DNA from: Gammaproteobacteria bacterium UBA3532 | Lineage (GTDB): Bacteria > Pseudomonadota > Gammaproteobacteria > Enterobacterales > UBA3532 | Direction: 5' to 3' | DNA: 5,020 nucleotides | Assembly: GCA_002376965.1 (NCBI GenBank) | Contig: DFOV01000062.1 | Location: 1 to 5,020, forward strand | Part shown: piece after piece, positions 1 through 5,020 of the stretch | How positions within the stretch are numbered: the stretch's first letter is position 1 | How the letters are laid out: each line of letters begins with the position of its first letter | Program-made: the position numbers and the translations under genes | Notes under the pieces: generated by a model | Seen by the model: only the letters and a program-made list of their open reading frames with translations | What the model was told of the DNA's origin: nothing | Database searches by the model: none

Positions 1-1335
1 ATGATTGATATCGCGCCTAGCATTCTGACTATAAACAAAAGGTGTATCAGATACATCCGTCAGATTCCCATCAACAACCAATGGGATCTCTTCAACCGTC
101 CCGATGGTGGATTGGTCAAGCACACCAGGACCAAAATTCTTACGCTCGAAAGCCTGCTCTTTTTGCTCTTCACGCCCTAAGCTCAAACGCAGCTGATGAT
201 TTTCCCAGCCTTCATAAACCGACACCCATTCCAGAGTCTTTTTCTTATCGATGGCGCCGGGAAAGCCTCGCACACCGTCAGGAAAGTACGCAACCACCGG
301 CCCTCCACCAGGACCATTGGTACCAGGGGTAAACAGGTTGCCATCCTCCCCTAACACCACCACCGCATGTGGAGGAAGCAAAACCCAACGCGCATCTATC
401 TCTGCCTCGTGATAATTCAAGCGCAGGCTCATCGATAGATCCTGCCAGCGTTTGCCAGAGTCAATCAGCCCATCCACCATCAGCTCGCTAACATGGTAGC
501 TACCCAGCCGGTCAAGCGCCTGGGCACCACCAGAGTGAGTCTCGCTATTCATATCCCATGATCTGACACTTAGGTAACTGTCGTCATATCTCAGCTCGGC
601 AAAAACACTCTCGCTTTGATAACCACTATGCAACGGAGAAGGCGCAATAGAGGCCTGCGTTTCAAAGGCCGCATCCAACCCTGACTGCAAATCAAAATCC
701 ACCTGACGGCCATCGTCGCCACCGGAACGCGCATGCTCATAGCTCAACGACCATTGCCAATGCCCTTTCTGTTTTCCAGCTTGAAACCAGGCATACTGGT
801 CGTCAAATGTACCGCCTTTCACCCCAGCTTCAACACCATCAATGTCACTCCCGGTTCGGGTAATAATATTGATCACGCCAGCAAAAGCATCGGCTCCAAA
901 GACCGCTGAGCCAGGCCCTCGCAATACTTCAATACGCTCAATATTTTGCAATGGATAACGAAAAAACTCGGTGCGAGAACCTGAATAGAGCCAATGAACA
1001 TCGACACCATTCACCAAAAATAAAACCTGAGGATTAACGCCAGTGTGAATACCGCGAATCGAATAGGACGGCGACATGGCATAGACGGTGGAGGGATACA
1101 CATGCACACCTGCGACCCGCTCCAACAGCTGTGTGATATCGGTAGCGCCCGAACGCTCGATATCTTCTCGGCTAATCACCGACGCGACTGAAGGAGCTTC
1201 TTTGATCAGCTGCTGAGTTCCTGTTGCAATACTGATCATCTCGACGCTGCCATACAAATAAGCGATATCTTCATTGGCGGCTTCAACGACTCCAAAAGAC
1301 ATCGCAAGAACAAAGCCATATTTAACGTGTTGCAT
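1..1335 (-). CDS. TonB-dependent outer-membrane receptor, N-terminal part (cut by left edge)
   Basis: Translating the minus strand from the ATG at 1335 gives 445 uninterrupted residues that run off the left edge, so the C-terminal barrel and stop are missing. Residues 1 to about 19 form a short signal peptide (K5, hydrophobic 7-17, likely cleavage near VEA/A). A possible TonB box is E32-M-I-S-I-A-T. The plug domain (PF07715 type) spans about 45-162: EAPSVASVISREDI at 46-59, the G-A-T-D-I segment, YSIRGI at 91-96, VLFLVNGVDV at 104-113, and the hallmark IERIEVLRGPGSAVFGADAFAGVINIIT at 132-159. Beta-barrel strands follow, with a Gly/Pro-rich loop at 335-346. Such receptors take up siderophores, cobalamin, haem or other ligands across the outer membrane using TonB-ExbBD energy; the ligand cannot be read here. 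The start is supported by TAGGG at 1342-1346. It lies 51 bp downstream of the AsmA-family gene on the same strand, so co-transcription is likely but a private promoter is possible. Confidence 0.93.
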   Translation of the reverse strand, partial: MQHVKYGFVLAMSFGVVEAANEDIAYLYGSVEMISIATGTQQLIKEAPSVASVISREDIERSGATDITQLLERVAGVHVYPSTVYAMSPSYSIRGIHTGVNPQVLFLVNGVDVHWLYSGSRTEFFRYPLQNIERIEVLRGPGSAVFGADAFAGVINIITRTGSDIDGVEAGVKGGTFDDQYAWFQAGKQKGHWQWSLSYEHARSGGDDGRQVDFDLQSGLDAAFETQASIAPSPLHSGYQSESVFAELRYDDSYLSVRSWDMNSETHSGGAQALDRLGSYHVSELMVDGLIDSGKRWQDLSMSLRLNYHEAEIDARWVLLPPHAVVVLGEDGNLFTPGTNGPGGGPVVAYFPDGVRGFPGAIDKKKTLEWVSVYEGWENHQLRLSLGREEQKEQAFERKNFGPGVLDQSTIGTVEEIPLVVDGNLTDVSDTPFVYSQNARRDINH

Positions 1336-1386
1336 GCGGCACCCTACATAGTCACACCTATTTCGTAAGTGTAGAAGACTATGCGA

Positions 1387-3549
1387 CTACCACAACTTCA
1401 CTTTATCCTTTAACGCTTCCTGAAGTTTGTCTTTGGCTTTTTGTTCGAGCTTTTGCTTTTCCTTATCAAGCTTCTTGCGCGCTTCTTCTTCGGCTTGTTT
1501 AACTTTTTGCTCGGCCATGGCTTTGGCTTTGCCGGTTAGCAGCTCATCAAGCTTTAATCCGAGTTTAGGCTGGCTCAGCTCGCCTTTTACGGTGAGAGGA
1601 ATGGTCAAACCACGCAGCTCACGCAGTGATTTTCCGCCCTGACCTTCCAAGCTCTCAACCACAGCGATACGCGCAATGTAGTCAATATTTTGCCCAACCA
1701 GATCGACATCGCCTTGCCCAGTTACCCGAAATAGCGGTGACTTGGCTTGAAGATCGGGATTAAACACCTTCCCTTTGGCAATCGTAAATTGGCCGCCCAG
1801 CTCGGTAAAATCCGTTTGCAGGGGGCCTTTTGCATTGTCATCCAGCGACTTCCCTGCATACTGGGCCTGCGCTTGGCGTAGCATTTGAGCGATATTAATT
1901 CCCTTTACCGCTCCGTCTAAAAAGCTGAATTTGCCATTACCGGTCAAGTTGGCTAGCAATTTGTCGCTCTTGAAGCTGCTACCAGTAATGCGCGTTTCAA
2001 AATTGGTAGCCCCCGCAATCACATCAACATCAGCCAAGGCTTTTAACAGAGGCGTCGCCTGTACCCCGTTAATTTTCTGCCACAGGCTGTAGGCTGGCGT
2101 ATCCTTTTGCGCGTTGAGTGTCATGCGCGTTTCGATGCTGCCTTCATAGAGGTTGGCGGTTAGCGGGTTGATGCGAGCCAGGCCATCTTTTACTGTCACC
2201 GTTAAGTCAGCTTTCTGCATTTGCACCTTGCTCGCCACAAGGGAACCGACAGTGATCTTCCCTTCGACGTCGAGCGTTCGCAGTGCGCTCAAATCAGGCT
2301 CGCTAGACTCAGCTGGTTGCTCTTGCTTGGTATCAGGTGAAGCTTGTTCATCCTTTTCGCTGGCAGGCGCGAGGTAATCATCTACATTGATGGTGTCGAT
2401 AGCCAATTGAAATCGACTATTAAGTATTTCACCAGGCACAACACTGGCCTTGCCTTTTATGGTCGTGCTGTCCAGCTTGACTAAAATATCGCTCAGCTTC
2501 ACGGCACTGGTCGTGCTGTCAAAACCAATGTGTGATTGCATCCCCAGCTTGGTTAATGCCTCTTTTTTGGCCGTGTCTATAACGATGCCAAGCTCAGTTA
2601 GCAGCGCTTTGGCATCAAAATCATGCAGGGTGAATTTAGTCGACGTAGTGAGCGACGATGTAAGCTGCGTCACTTCTGTCGGCGCATCAATGTGCAATTG
2701 ATTTAGGCGTATCTTAAGCGGTGTGATAGAAACGCTGTCTTTGTCTAAATCTATCGTTGCTGCATTTTCCAGCCGCACATCTACAGGCTTTGGCAACATA
2801 GCACCTTCGGCATGTAATACCATTTCGCCATTTTGAATATAAAACTGCTTAAGGCTGGATGCCACCTTGAGTTCAGCCTGCCAATCCAGTGTCGCACTAA
2901 GCTGTTGATCTAAAGATAGGCTCAGCCCCAATCCAATATCAAACCAACGATCCCAACCAAATTGACCGATATGCAAATTAAGTTGAGATAACTGCTGTTT
3001 GGTACCAGCCTGGCGATCTTCATTGATTAGCGTAACGTTGGTTAGGTTTACCCCTTGAGACAATTGAATATCAGGTAATGCGGACGGCTTGCCTTCACTC
3101 GATGTCTTATCTGATGGTGTCTTATCCGATGGTGATGTCGCCTTATTTTGCGTGAGATCGTCGAGGTTGGTTTTGCCTGATTTATCTTTAATTAAATGCA
3201 GATACAAGCCATCGATATTTACCTCATCAATCACCAGTTGATCATCAAGAAGCGAAAATACGGCCACATCAACAACCACAGAATCTACTTTAACCATCGG
3301 TCCTTCACCAAAGTCAGGATGGTTACTCAACTGGGTTTTACCAATACTAATACCGATGGGTGGCCATAATTGCCAAGCCAAATCACCTTCTATCTGCAAC
3401 TGTCGCCCAGTTTGCTTTTCAACGACGTTGGCGATGTCATCTTTATAGTCGTTGGGATCAACAACCAAGACCAATGCCGCGACAGCCACCACCACAACAA
3501 GTAGCAATCCGACAATTGTACGTAATCCATATTTGAGTATTTTATTCAC
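1387..3549 (-). CDS. AsmA family protein
   Basis: A protein of 720 residues from GTG at 3549 (724 if started at ATG 3561). GTG is preferred because GGAG sits at 3559-3556, six bases upstream, and gives the typical AsmA opening MNKILKYGL; the ATG has no visible ribosome-binding site. Residues 11-30 are one transmembrane anchor, followed by the family signature D31-P-N-D-Y-K and T-G-R-Q-L-x-I-x-G-D-L with W-P-P-I-G-I. The rest should lie in the periplasm. The AsmA C-terminal region is recognisable from the IDTINVDDYLAP segment (ending at 395), then an acidic low-complexity linker (about 395-418), then DVEGKITVGSLVASKVQM and the NPLTANLYEGSIE strand repeats. The tail (674-720) is a Lys/Glu-rich predicted coiled coil ending in Trp. 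E. coli AsmA (617 residues) affects outer-membrane assembly, and larger relatives (TamB, YhdP, YdbH) act in phospholipid transport to the outer membrane. An equivalent role here is inference. It sits between a small membrane protein gene and a TonB receptor gene. Confidence 0.95.
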   Translation of the reverse strand: MNKILKYGLRTIVGLLLVVVVAVAALVLVVDPNDYKDDIANVVEKQTGRQLQIEGDLAWQLWPPIGISIGKTQLSNHPDFGEGPMVKVDSVVVDVAVFSLLDDQLVIDEVNIDGLYLHLIKDKSGKTNLDDLTQNKATSPSDKTPSDKTSSEGKPSALPDIQLSQGVNLTNVTLINEDRQAGTKQQLSQLNLHIGQFGWDRWFDIGLGLSLSLDQQLSATLDWQAELKVASSLKQFYIQNGEMVLHAEGAMLPKPVDVRLENAATIDLDKDSVSITPLKIRLNQLHIDAPTEVTQLTSSLTTSTKFTLHDFDAKALLTELGIVIDTAKKEALTKLGMQSHIGFDSTTSAVKLSDILVKLDSTTIKGKASVVPGEILNSRFQLAIDTINVDDYLAPASEKDEQASPDTKQEQPAESSEPDLSALRTLDVEGKITVGSLVASKVQMQKADLTVTVKDGLARINPLTANLYEGSIETRMTLNAQKDTPAYSLWQKINGVQATPLLKALADVDVIAGATNFETRITGSSFKSDKLLANLTGNGKFSFLDGAVKGINIAQMLRQAQAQYAGKSLDDNAKGPLQTDFTELGGQFTIAKGKVFNPDLQAKSPLFRVTGQGDVDLVGQNIDYIARIAVVESLEGQGGKSLRELRGLTIPLTVKGELSQPKLGLKLDELLTGKAKAMAEQKVKQAEEEARKKLDKEKQKLEQKAKDKLQEALKDKVKLW
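3103..3132 (-). repeat. 15-bp tandem duplication inside the AsmA-family gene
   Basis: Two adjacent 15-base units (3103-3117 and 3118-3132) differ at one base (T at 3112, C at 3127). In protein they give P-S-D-K-T twice (residues 140-149 from the GTG start). They lie in a Ser/Lys-rich low-complexity stretch between the N-terminal AsmA segment and the next beta-rich part, so a length change should be tolerated. It looks like replication slippage in a linker. Confidence 0.8.
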
Positions 3550-3555
3550 ACCACT

Positions 3556-3559
3556 CTCC
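3556..3559 (-). promoter_or_regulatory. Ribosome-binding site deciding the AsmA-family start
   Basis: On the minus strand GGAG is followed by six bases and then GTG at 3549. The alternative ATG (3561-3559) overlaps this motif and is preceded only by CTGACCAAATGTC, which has no purine-rich Shine-Dalgarno match. This favours the GTG start. The earlier ATG cannot be excluded. Confidence 0.6.
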
Positions 3560-3578
3560 ATGACATTTGGTCAGTAAG

Positions 3579-3923
3579 TTAAGAGGATTGAGATTCTGAA
3601 GAAAAGTATAGCAAGTCAACAATAGAGGCCAACCACGCCGCGCCAACTAGCCCTAGTCCCCAATAGTATTCGCTGGAGTCAATATTAGCTGCGGCCAGCC
3701 GGGCTTTTTTATACATGGTAACAAAATCATAGAACTGGCCAGAAGCCAGCATTTGATCAACAATCGCCTGCGCCTGGGAGACAACTTCGACCATAATCAT
3801 GCCAAGCCCCACTAAAACGGCAACAACAAATAGGCCGCCTCTAATATAGCGCTTAGCCATAAACTGGCCAATGCCCGGAAACCCTAAGCCTGAGTATAGT
3901 AAGGCTTTTTTTTGTTTGTTCAT
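3579..3923 (-). CDS. Small inner-membrane protein of unknown function
   Basis: A protein of 114 residues that I cannot assign to a named function. The N-terminus is basic (MNKQKK), followed by a short hydrophobic stretch with F15-P-G-I-G-Q-F and then K24-R-Y-I-R-G-G leading into a transmembrane helix at about 30-48. A polar, probably amphipathic middle (49-86) contains A-S-G-Q-F-Y-D-F and K72-K-A-R. A second helix follows at about 88-107 (W88-G-L-G-L-V-G-A-A-W-L-A-S-I-V-D-L-L-Y), then a short Ser-rich tail. The F-P-G-x-G-Q/H-x4-K-R-Y pattern resembles uncharacterised small membrane proteins and loosely TM2-type proteins, but the match is from memory only. The start is well supported by AAGGAG at 3934-3929, five bases before the ATG. 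Its stop lies 29 bp before the preferred AsmA GTG (17 bp before the ATG), so the two are almost certainly co-transcribed, and a shared envelope role is a reasonable guess. Confidence 0.85.
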   Translation of the reverse strand: MNKQKKALLYSGLGFPGIGQFMAKRYIRGGLFVVAVLVGLGMIMVEVVSQAQAIVDQMLASGQFYDFVTMYKKARLAAANIDSSEYYWGLGLVGAAWLASIVDLLYFSSESQSS

Positions 3924-4089
3924 TCCATCTCCTTATAAAGCACCGCATTAACTCGGACTACGCAGTACCAGACCACACTAGGCCCCCCAGGTTCAGGGAA
4001 CTATATCGCTAAACTACTGGTCGCTTTCATCTGCAATATAGTATACAACACTCAACCACCACCTCCCTCTAATCACATGAGTATTTGTT
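3924..4089. promoter_or_regulatory. Divergent intergenic region, candidate promoters both ways
   Basis: These 166 bp separate the leftward envelope operon from the rightward lipoprotein gene, so promoters for both are expected here. TATAGT occurs on the minus strand at 4005-4000 (with a poor TGAAAG -35 candidate at 4029-4024, 18-bp spacing) and on the plus strand at 4037-4042, overlapping TATACA at 4042-4047. No convincing -35 accompanies the plus-strand hexamers. A C-rich run at 3982-3988 and a pyrimidine/C-rich stretch at 4051-4070 are also present. Divergence implies promoters; the exact hexamers are weak guesses. Confidence 0.4.
3929..3934 (-). promoter_or_regulatory. Strong ribosome-binding site of the small membrane protein
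   Basis: Minus-strand AAGGAG lies five bases before the ATG at 3923. It is the best Shine-Dalgarno match in the window and fixes the first start of the minus-strand operon. Confidence 0.8.
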
Positions 4090-4284
4090 ATGAAAGTATT
4101 TTTACCTCTATGCCTACTACTAACTCTTAGCGCCTGCAACCAAAGTGGCATGTATAAATCGGTGCAGATGGGCCAACAAAATGCCTGCCAAAGCCTGACC
4201 GGCTCAGACTATGACGAATGCATGGCGGCGCACTCCAAAGACTACGATCAATATCAACGTGAGCGAGAACAAGCCATGCAATAA
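4090..4284 (+). CDS. Small outer-membrane-type lipoprotein, unknown function
   Basis: The 64-residue product starts with a lipoprotein signal peptide: K2, a hydrophobic run at 3-13, and lipobox L13-S-A-C16, with C16 the expected lipidated cysteine. Asn at +2 is not the Asp retention signal, so export to the outer membrane by Lol is predicted. The mature part is only 49 residues, polar and probably helical, with two further cysteines (C33 and C44) in a C-x10-C arrangement (A-C-Q-S-L-T-G-S-D-Y-D-E-C) that could form a disulfide, then Y52-D-Q-Y-Q-R-E-R-E. Short gammaproteobacterial lipoproteins with this C...YdeC...YdxYqrER pattern are familiar to me, but I know of no function. The start is fixed by an in-frame TGA at 4078-4080. 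The upstream sequence has hardly any Shine-Dalgarno match (only GAG at 4079-4081 region). It precedes the metal permease gene by 67 bp on the same strand. Confidence 0.85.
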   Translation: MKVFLPLCLLLTLSACNQSGMYKSVQMGQQNACQSLTGSDYDECMAAHSKDYDQYQREREQAMQ

Positions 4285-4340
4285 TGGCACTTTTACTCGC
4301 TACCCTTTCAGTGTTACTGTGGTAGTTAAATCGGGTATCT

Positions 4341-4346
4341 AAGGAA
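4341..4346 (+). promoter_or_regulatory. Ribosome-binding site of the permease
   Basis: AAGGAA is placed five bases before the ATG at 4352. It supports this start, and the resulting N-terminus (MALVDAFIDLFVTSAPWLLLG) matches what is expected for the family. Confidence 0.75.
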
Positions 4347-4351
4347 ATCCA

Positions 4352-5020
4352 ATGGCACTAGTTGACGCGTTTATTGATCTCTTTGTCACATCTGCTCCCT
4401 GGCTGTTATTGGGCTTGCTGATTGCCGGCTTAATGAAAGCATTGATTCCGACGAGCTGGATGCAACAACAGCTAGGCTCTTCAGGCACTTTCGCCGTGAT
4501 TAAAGCGGCAATTATTGGCGCACCACTCCCTTTATGTAGCTGCGGAGTAGTACCAGCCGCATTAGGCGTTCGCCGCGCTGGAGCCTCGAAAAGTGCCACG
4601 GTTTCATTCTTAGTCGCAACGCCTGAGACAGGCCCTGACTCTATTTCTCTCTCTTATGCATTGCTCGGTCCCTTTATGGCTGTGGTGCGCCCAATTGCAG
4701 CCATCGTCAGCGCCATTGCCGCTGGCTTGAGCGTTGGCTGGCTTGAAAGATCAGGCTCGTCCGATCCTGCCGAGCCAGCAGTCGCACCAGCAAAGAAAAG
4801 CTGTTGCAGTAAAACAGCACCAGCGGAACCTACCAGCTGCTGCAGTAAAAAAACCCCCAAACCTTCATCACCTTTGGTTGATGGCCTTGGCTATGCTTTT
4901 GGCAAGTTATTAGCCGATATATCCGGCTGGCTATTACTCGGTATTGCTGTCGCTGCCGTTATTCAGGCATATGTTCCTGCTTCGTGGTTGGCTGAATGGG
5001 GCGATGGTATTAGCGCCATG
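4352..5020 (+). CDS. SO_0444-like Cu/Zn efflux permease (PF03773), N-terminal part (cut by right edge)
   Basis: The frame gives 223 residues and is still open at the right edge; family members are usually about 400 or more, so roughly half is present. The first helix contains P16-W-L-L-L-G-L-L-I-A-G-L. The signature I54-I-G-A-P-L-P-L-C-S-C-G-V-V-P-A-A (C62, C64) belongs to the ArsP_1/DUF318 permease family, followed by R-R-A-G-A-S-K-S-A-T-V-S-F-L-V-A-T-P-E-T-G-P-D-S (74-97) and more helices to about 131. A polar linker (132-174) carries two S-C-C-S-K motifs (C151/C152 and C163/C164), as in the SO_0444 family of Cu/Zn exporters, where such cysteines plausibly bind metal. The second half then starts with G192-W-L-L-L-G, repeating the first helix. 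An inner-membrane metal exporter is inferred; arsenic-type substrates of related ArsP permeases are the main alternative. No metal-responsive regulator is visible in the window. Confidence 0.9.
   Translation, partial: MALVDAFIDLFVTSAPWLLLGLLIAGLMKALIPTSWMQQQLGSSGTFAVIKAAIIGAPLPLCSCGVVPAALGVRRAGASKSATVSFLVATPETGPDSISLSYALLGPFMAVVRPIAAIVSAIAAGLSVGWLERSGSSDPAEPAVAPAKKSCCSKTAPAEPTSCCSKKTPKPSSPLVDGLGYAFGKLLADISGWLLLGIAVAAVIQAYVPASWLAEWGDGISAM
4799..4849 (+). repeat. Two near-identical S-C-C-S-K coding repeats in the permease linker
   Basis: The 15-base units at 4799-4813 and 4835-4849 differ at only one base (TGT versus TGC for the first Cys). They are separated by 21 bases rich in Ala, Pro and Thr codons. 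Each encodes Ser-Cys-Cys-Ser-Lys. The near-identity at DNA level suggests a fairly recent local duplication or strong constraint on a metal-binding unit. Confidence 0.75.

Noticed and set aside
42..332. Plus-strand open frame of 96 codons
   Set aside because: It lies antisense to the well-supported TonB receptor frame. Its product is low-complexity His/Pro/Gln/Ser-rich and has no domain.
1353..1373. Possible hairpin between the AsmA stop and the receptor start (minus-strand ACACTT...AGGTGT, 7-base loop)
   Set aside because: The stem is only 6-7 pairs with one or two G-U wobbles, low in GC and without a U-run, so it is not a convincing terminator or regulator.
1427..2701. Three plus-strand open frames (1427-1642, 2153-2377, 2450-2701)
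   Set aside because: All are antisense to the AsmA-family gene. Their Ser/Leu/Cys-rich products mirror its Lys/Glu- and Asp/Thr-rich coding, and none has a ribosome-binding site or recognisable family.
4309..4319. CAGT-GTT-ACTG inverted repeat between the lipoprotein and permease genes
   Set aside because: A 4-bp stem is expected by chance. It does not form a terminator and matches no operator that I recognise.
4339..4860. Two minus-strand open frames (4339-4599, 4654-4860)
   Set aside because: They lie antisense to the permease, whose plus-strand frame has clear PF03773 motifs and a ribosome-binding site.

Overview
The window looks like a chromosomal segment from a Gram-negative gammaproteobacterium, probably a marine or aquatic one. 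The evidence is an outer-membrane TonB-dependent receptor with canonical plug motifs, an AsmA-family envelope protein, a small lipoprotein with a clear lipobox, and a permease resembling the SO_0444-type Cu/Zn exporters known from Shewanella and relatives. The genus assignment is inference. Base composition looks moderate and even across the window. I see no insertion sequence, tRNA, rRNA, CRISPR array or phage gene. Coding density is high and the longest non-coding stretch is 166 bp.

Minus-strand block (3923 down to 1): three genes lie head to tail with short gaps and look like one transcription unit read leftwards. First is a 114-residue membrane protein of unknown function (3923-3579). Next is a roughly 720-residue AsmA-family protein (3549-1387, better started at GTG than at the upstream ATG). 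Last is the N-terminal 445 residues of a TonB-dependent receptor (1335-1, running off the left edge). All three are predicted to be envelope proteins. AsmA-family proteins are linked to outer-membrane lipid and protein homeostasis, so a shared envelope theme is plausible, but the link to this particular receptor is unproven.

Plus-strand block (4090 to the right edge): a 64-residue lipoprotein with two extra cysteines (4090-4284) is followed after 67 bp by the first 223 residues of a PF03773-type permease (4352-5020, cut by the right edge). The permease has the P-L-C-S-C-G motif in an early membrane helix and a cytosolic-type linker carrying two S-C-C-S-K metal-binding-like repeats. Its second half begins to repeat the first, as expected for a two-repeat transporter.

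The two blocks diverge from a 166-bp intergenic region (3924-4089) that should hold promoters for both directions. Only weak -10-like hexamers can be seen there. No wholly new system is evident. The points most worth a second look are the uncharacterised membrane protein paired with AsmA, the duplicated di-cysteine linker in the permease, and the start-site revision for AsmA.
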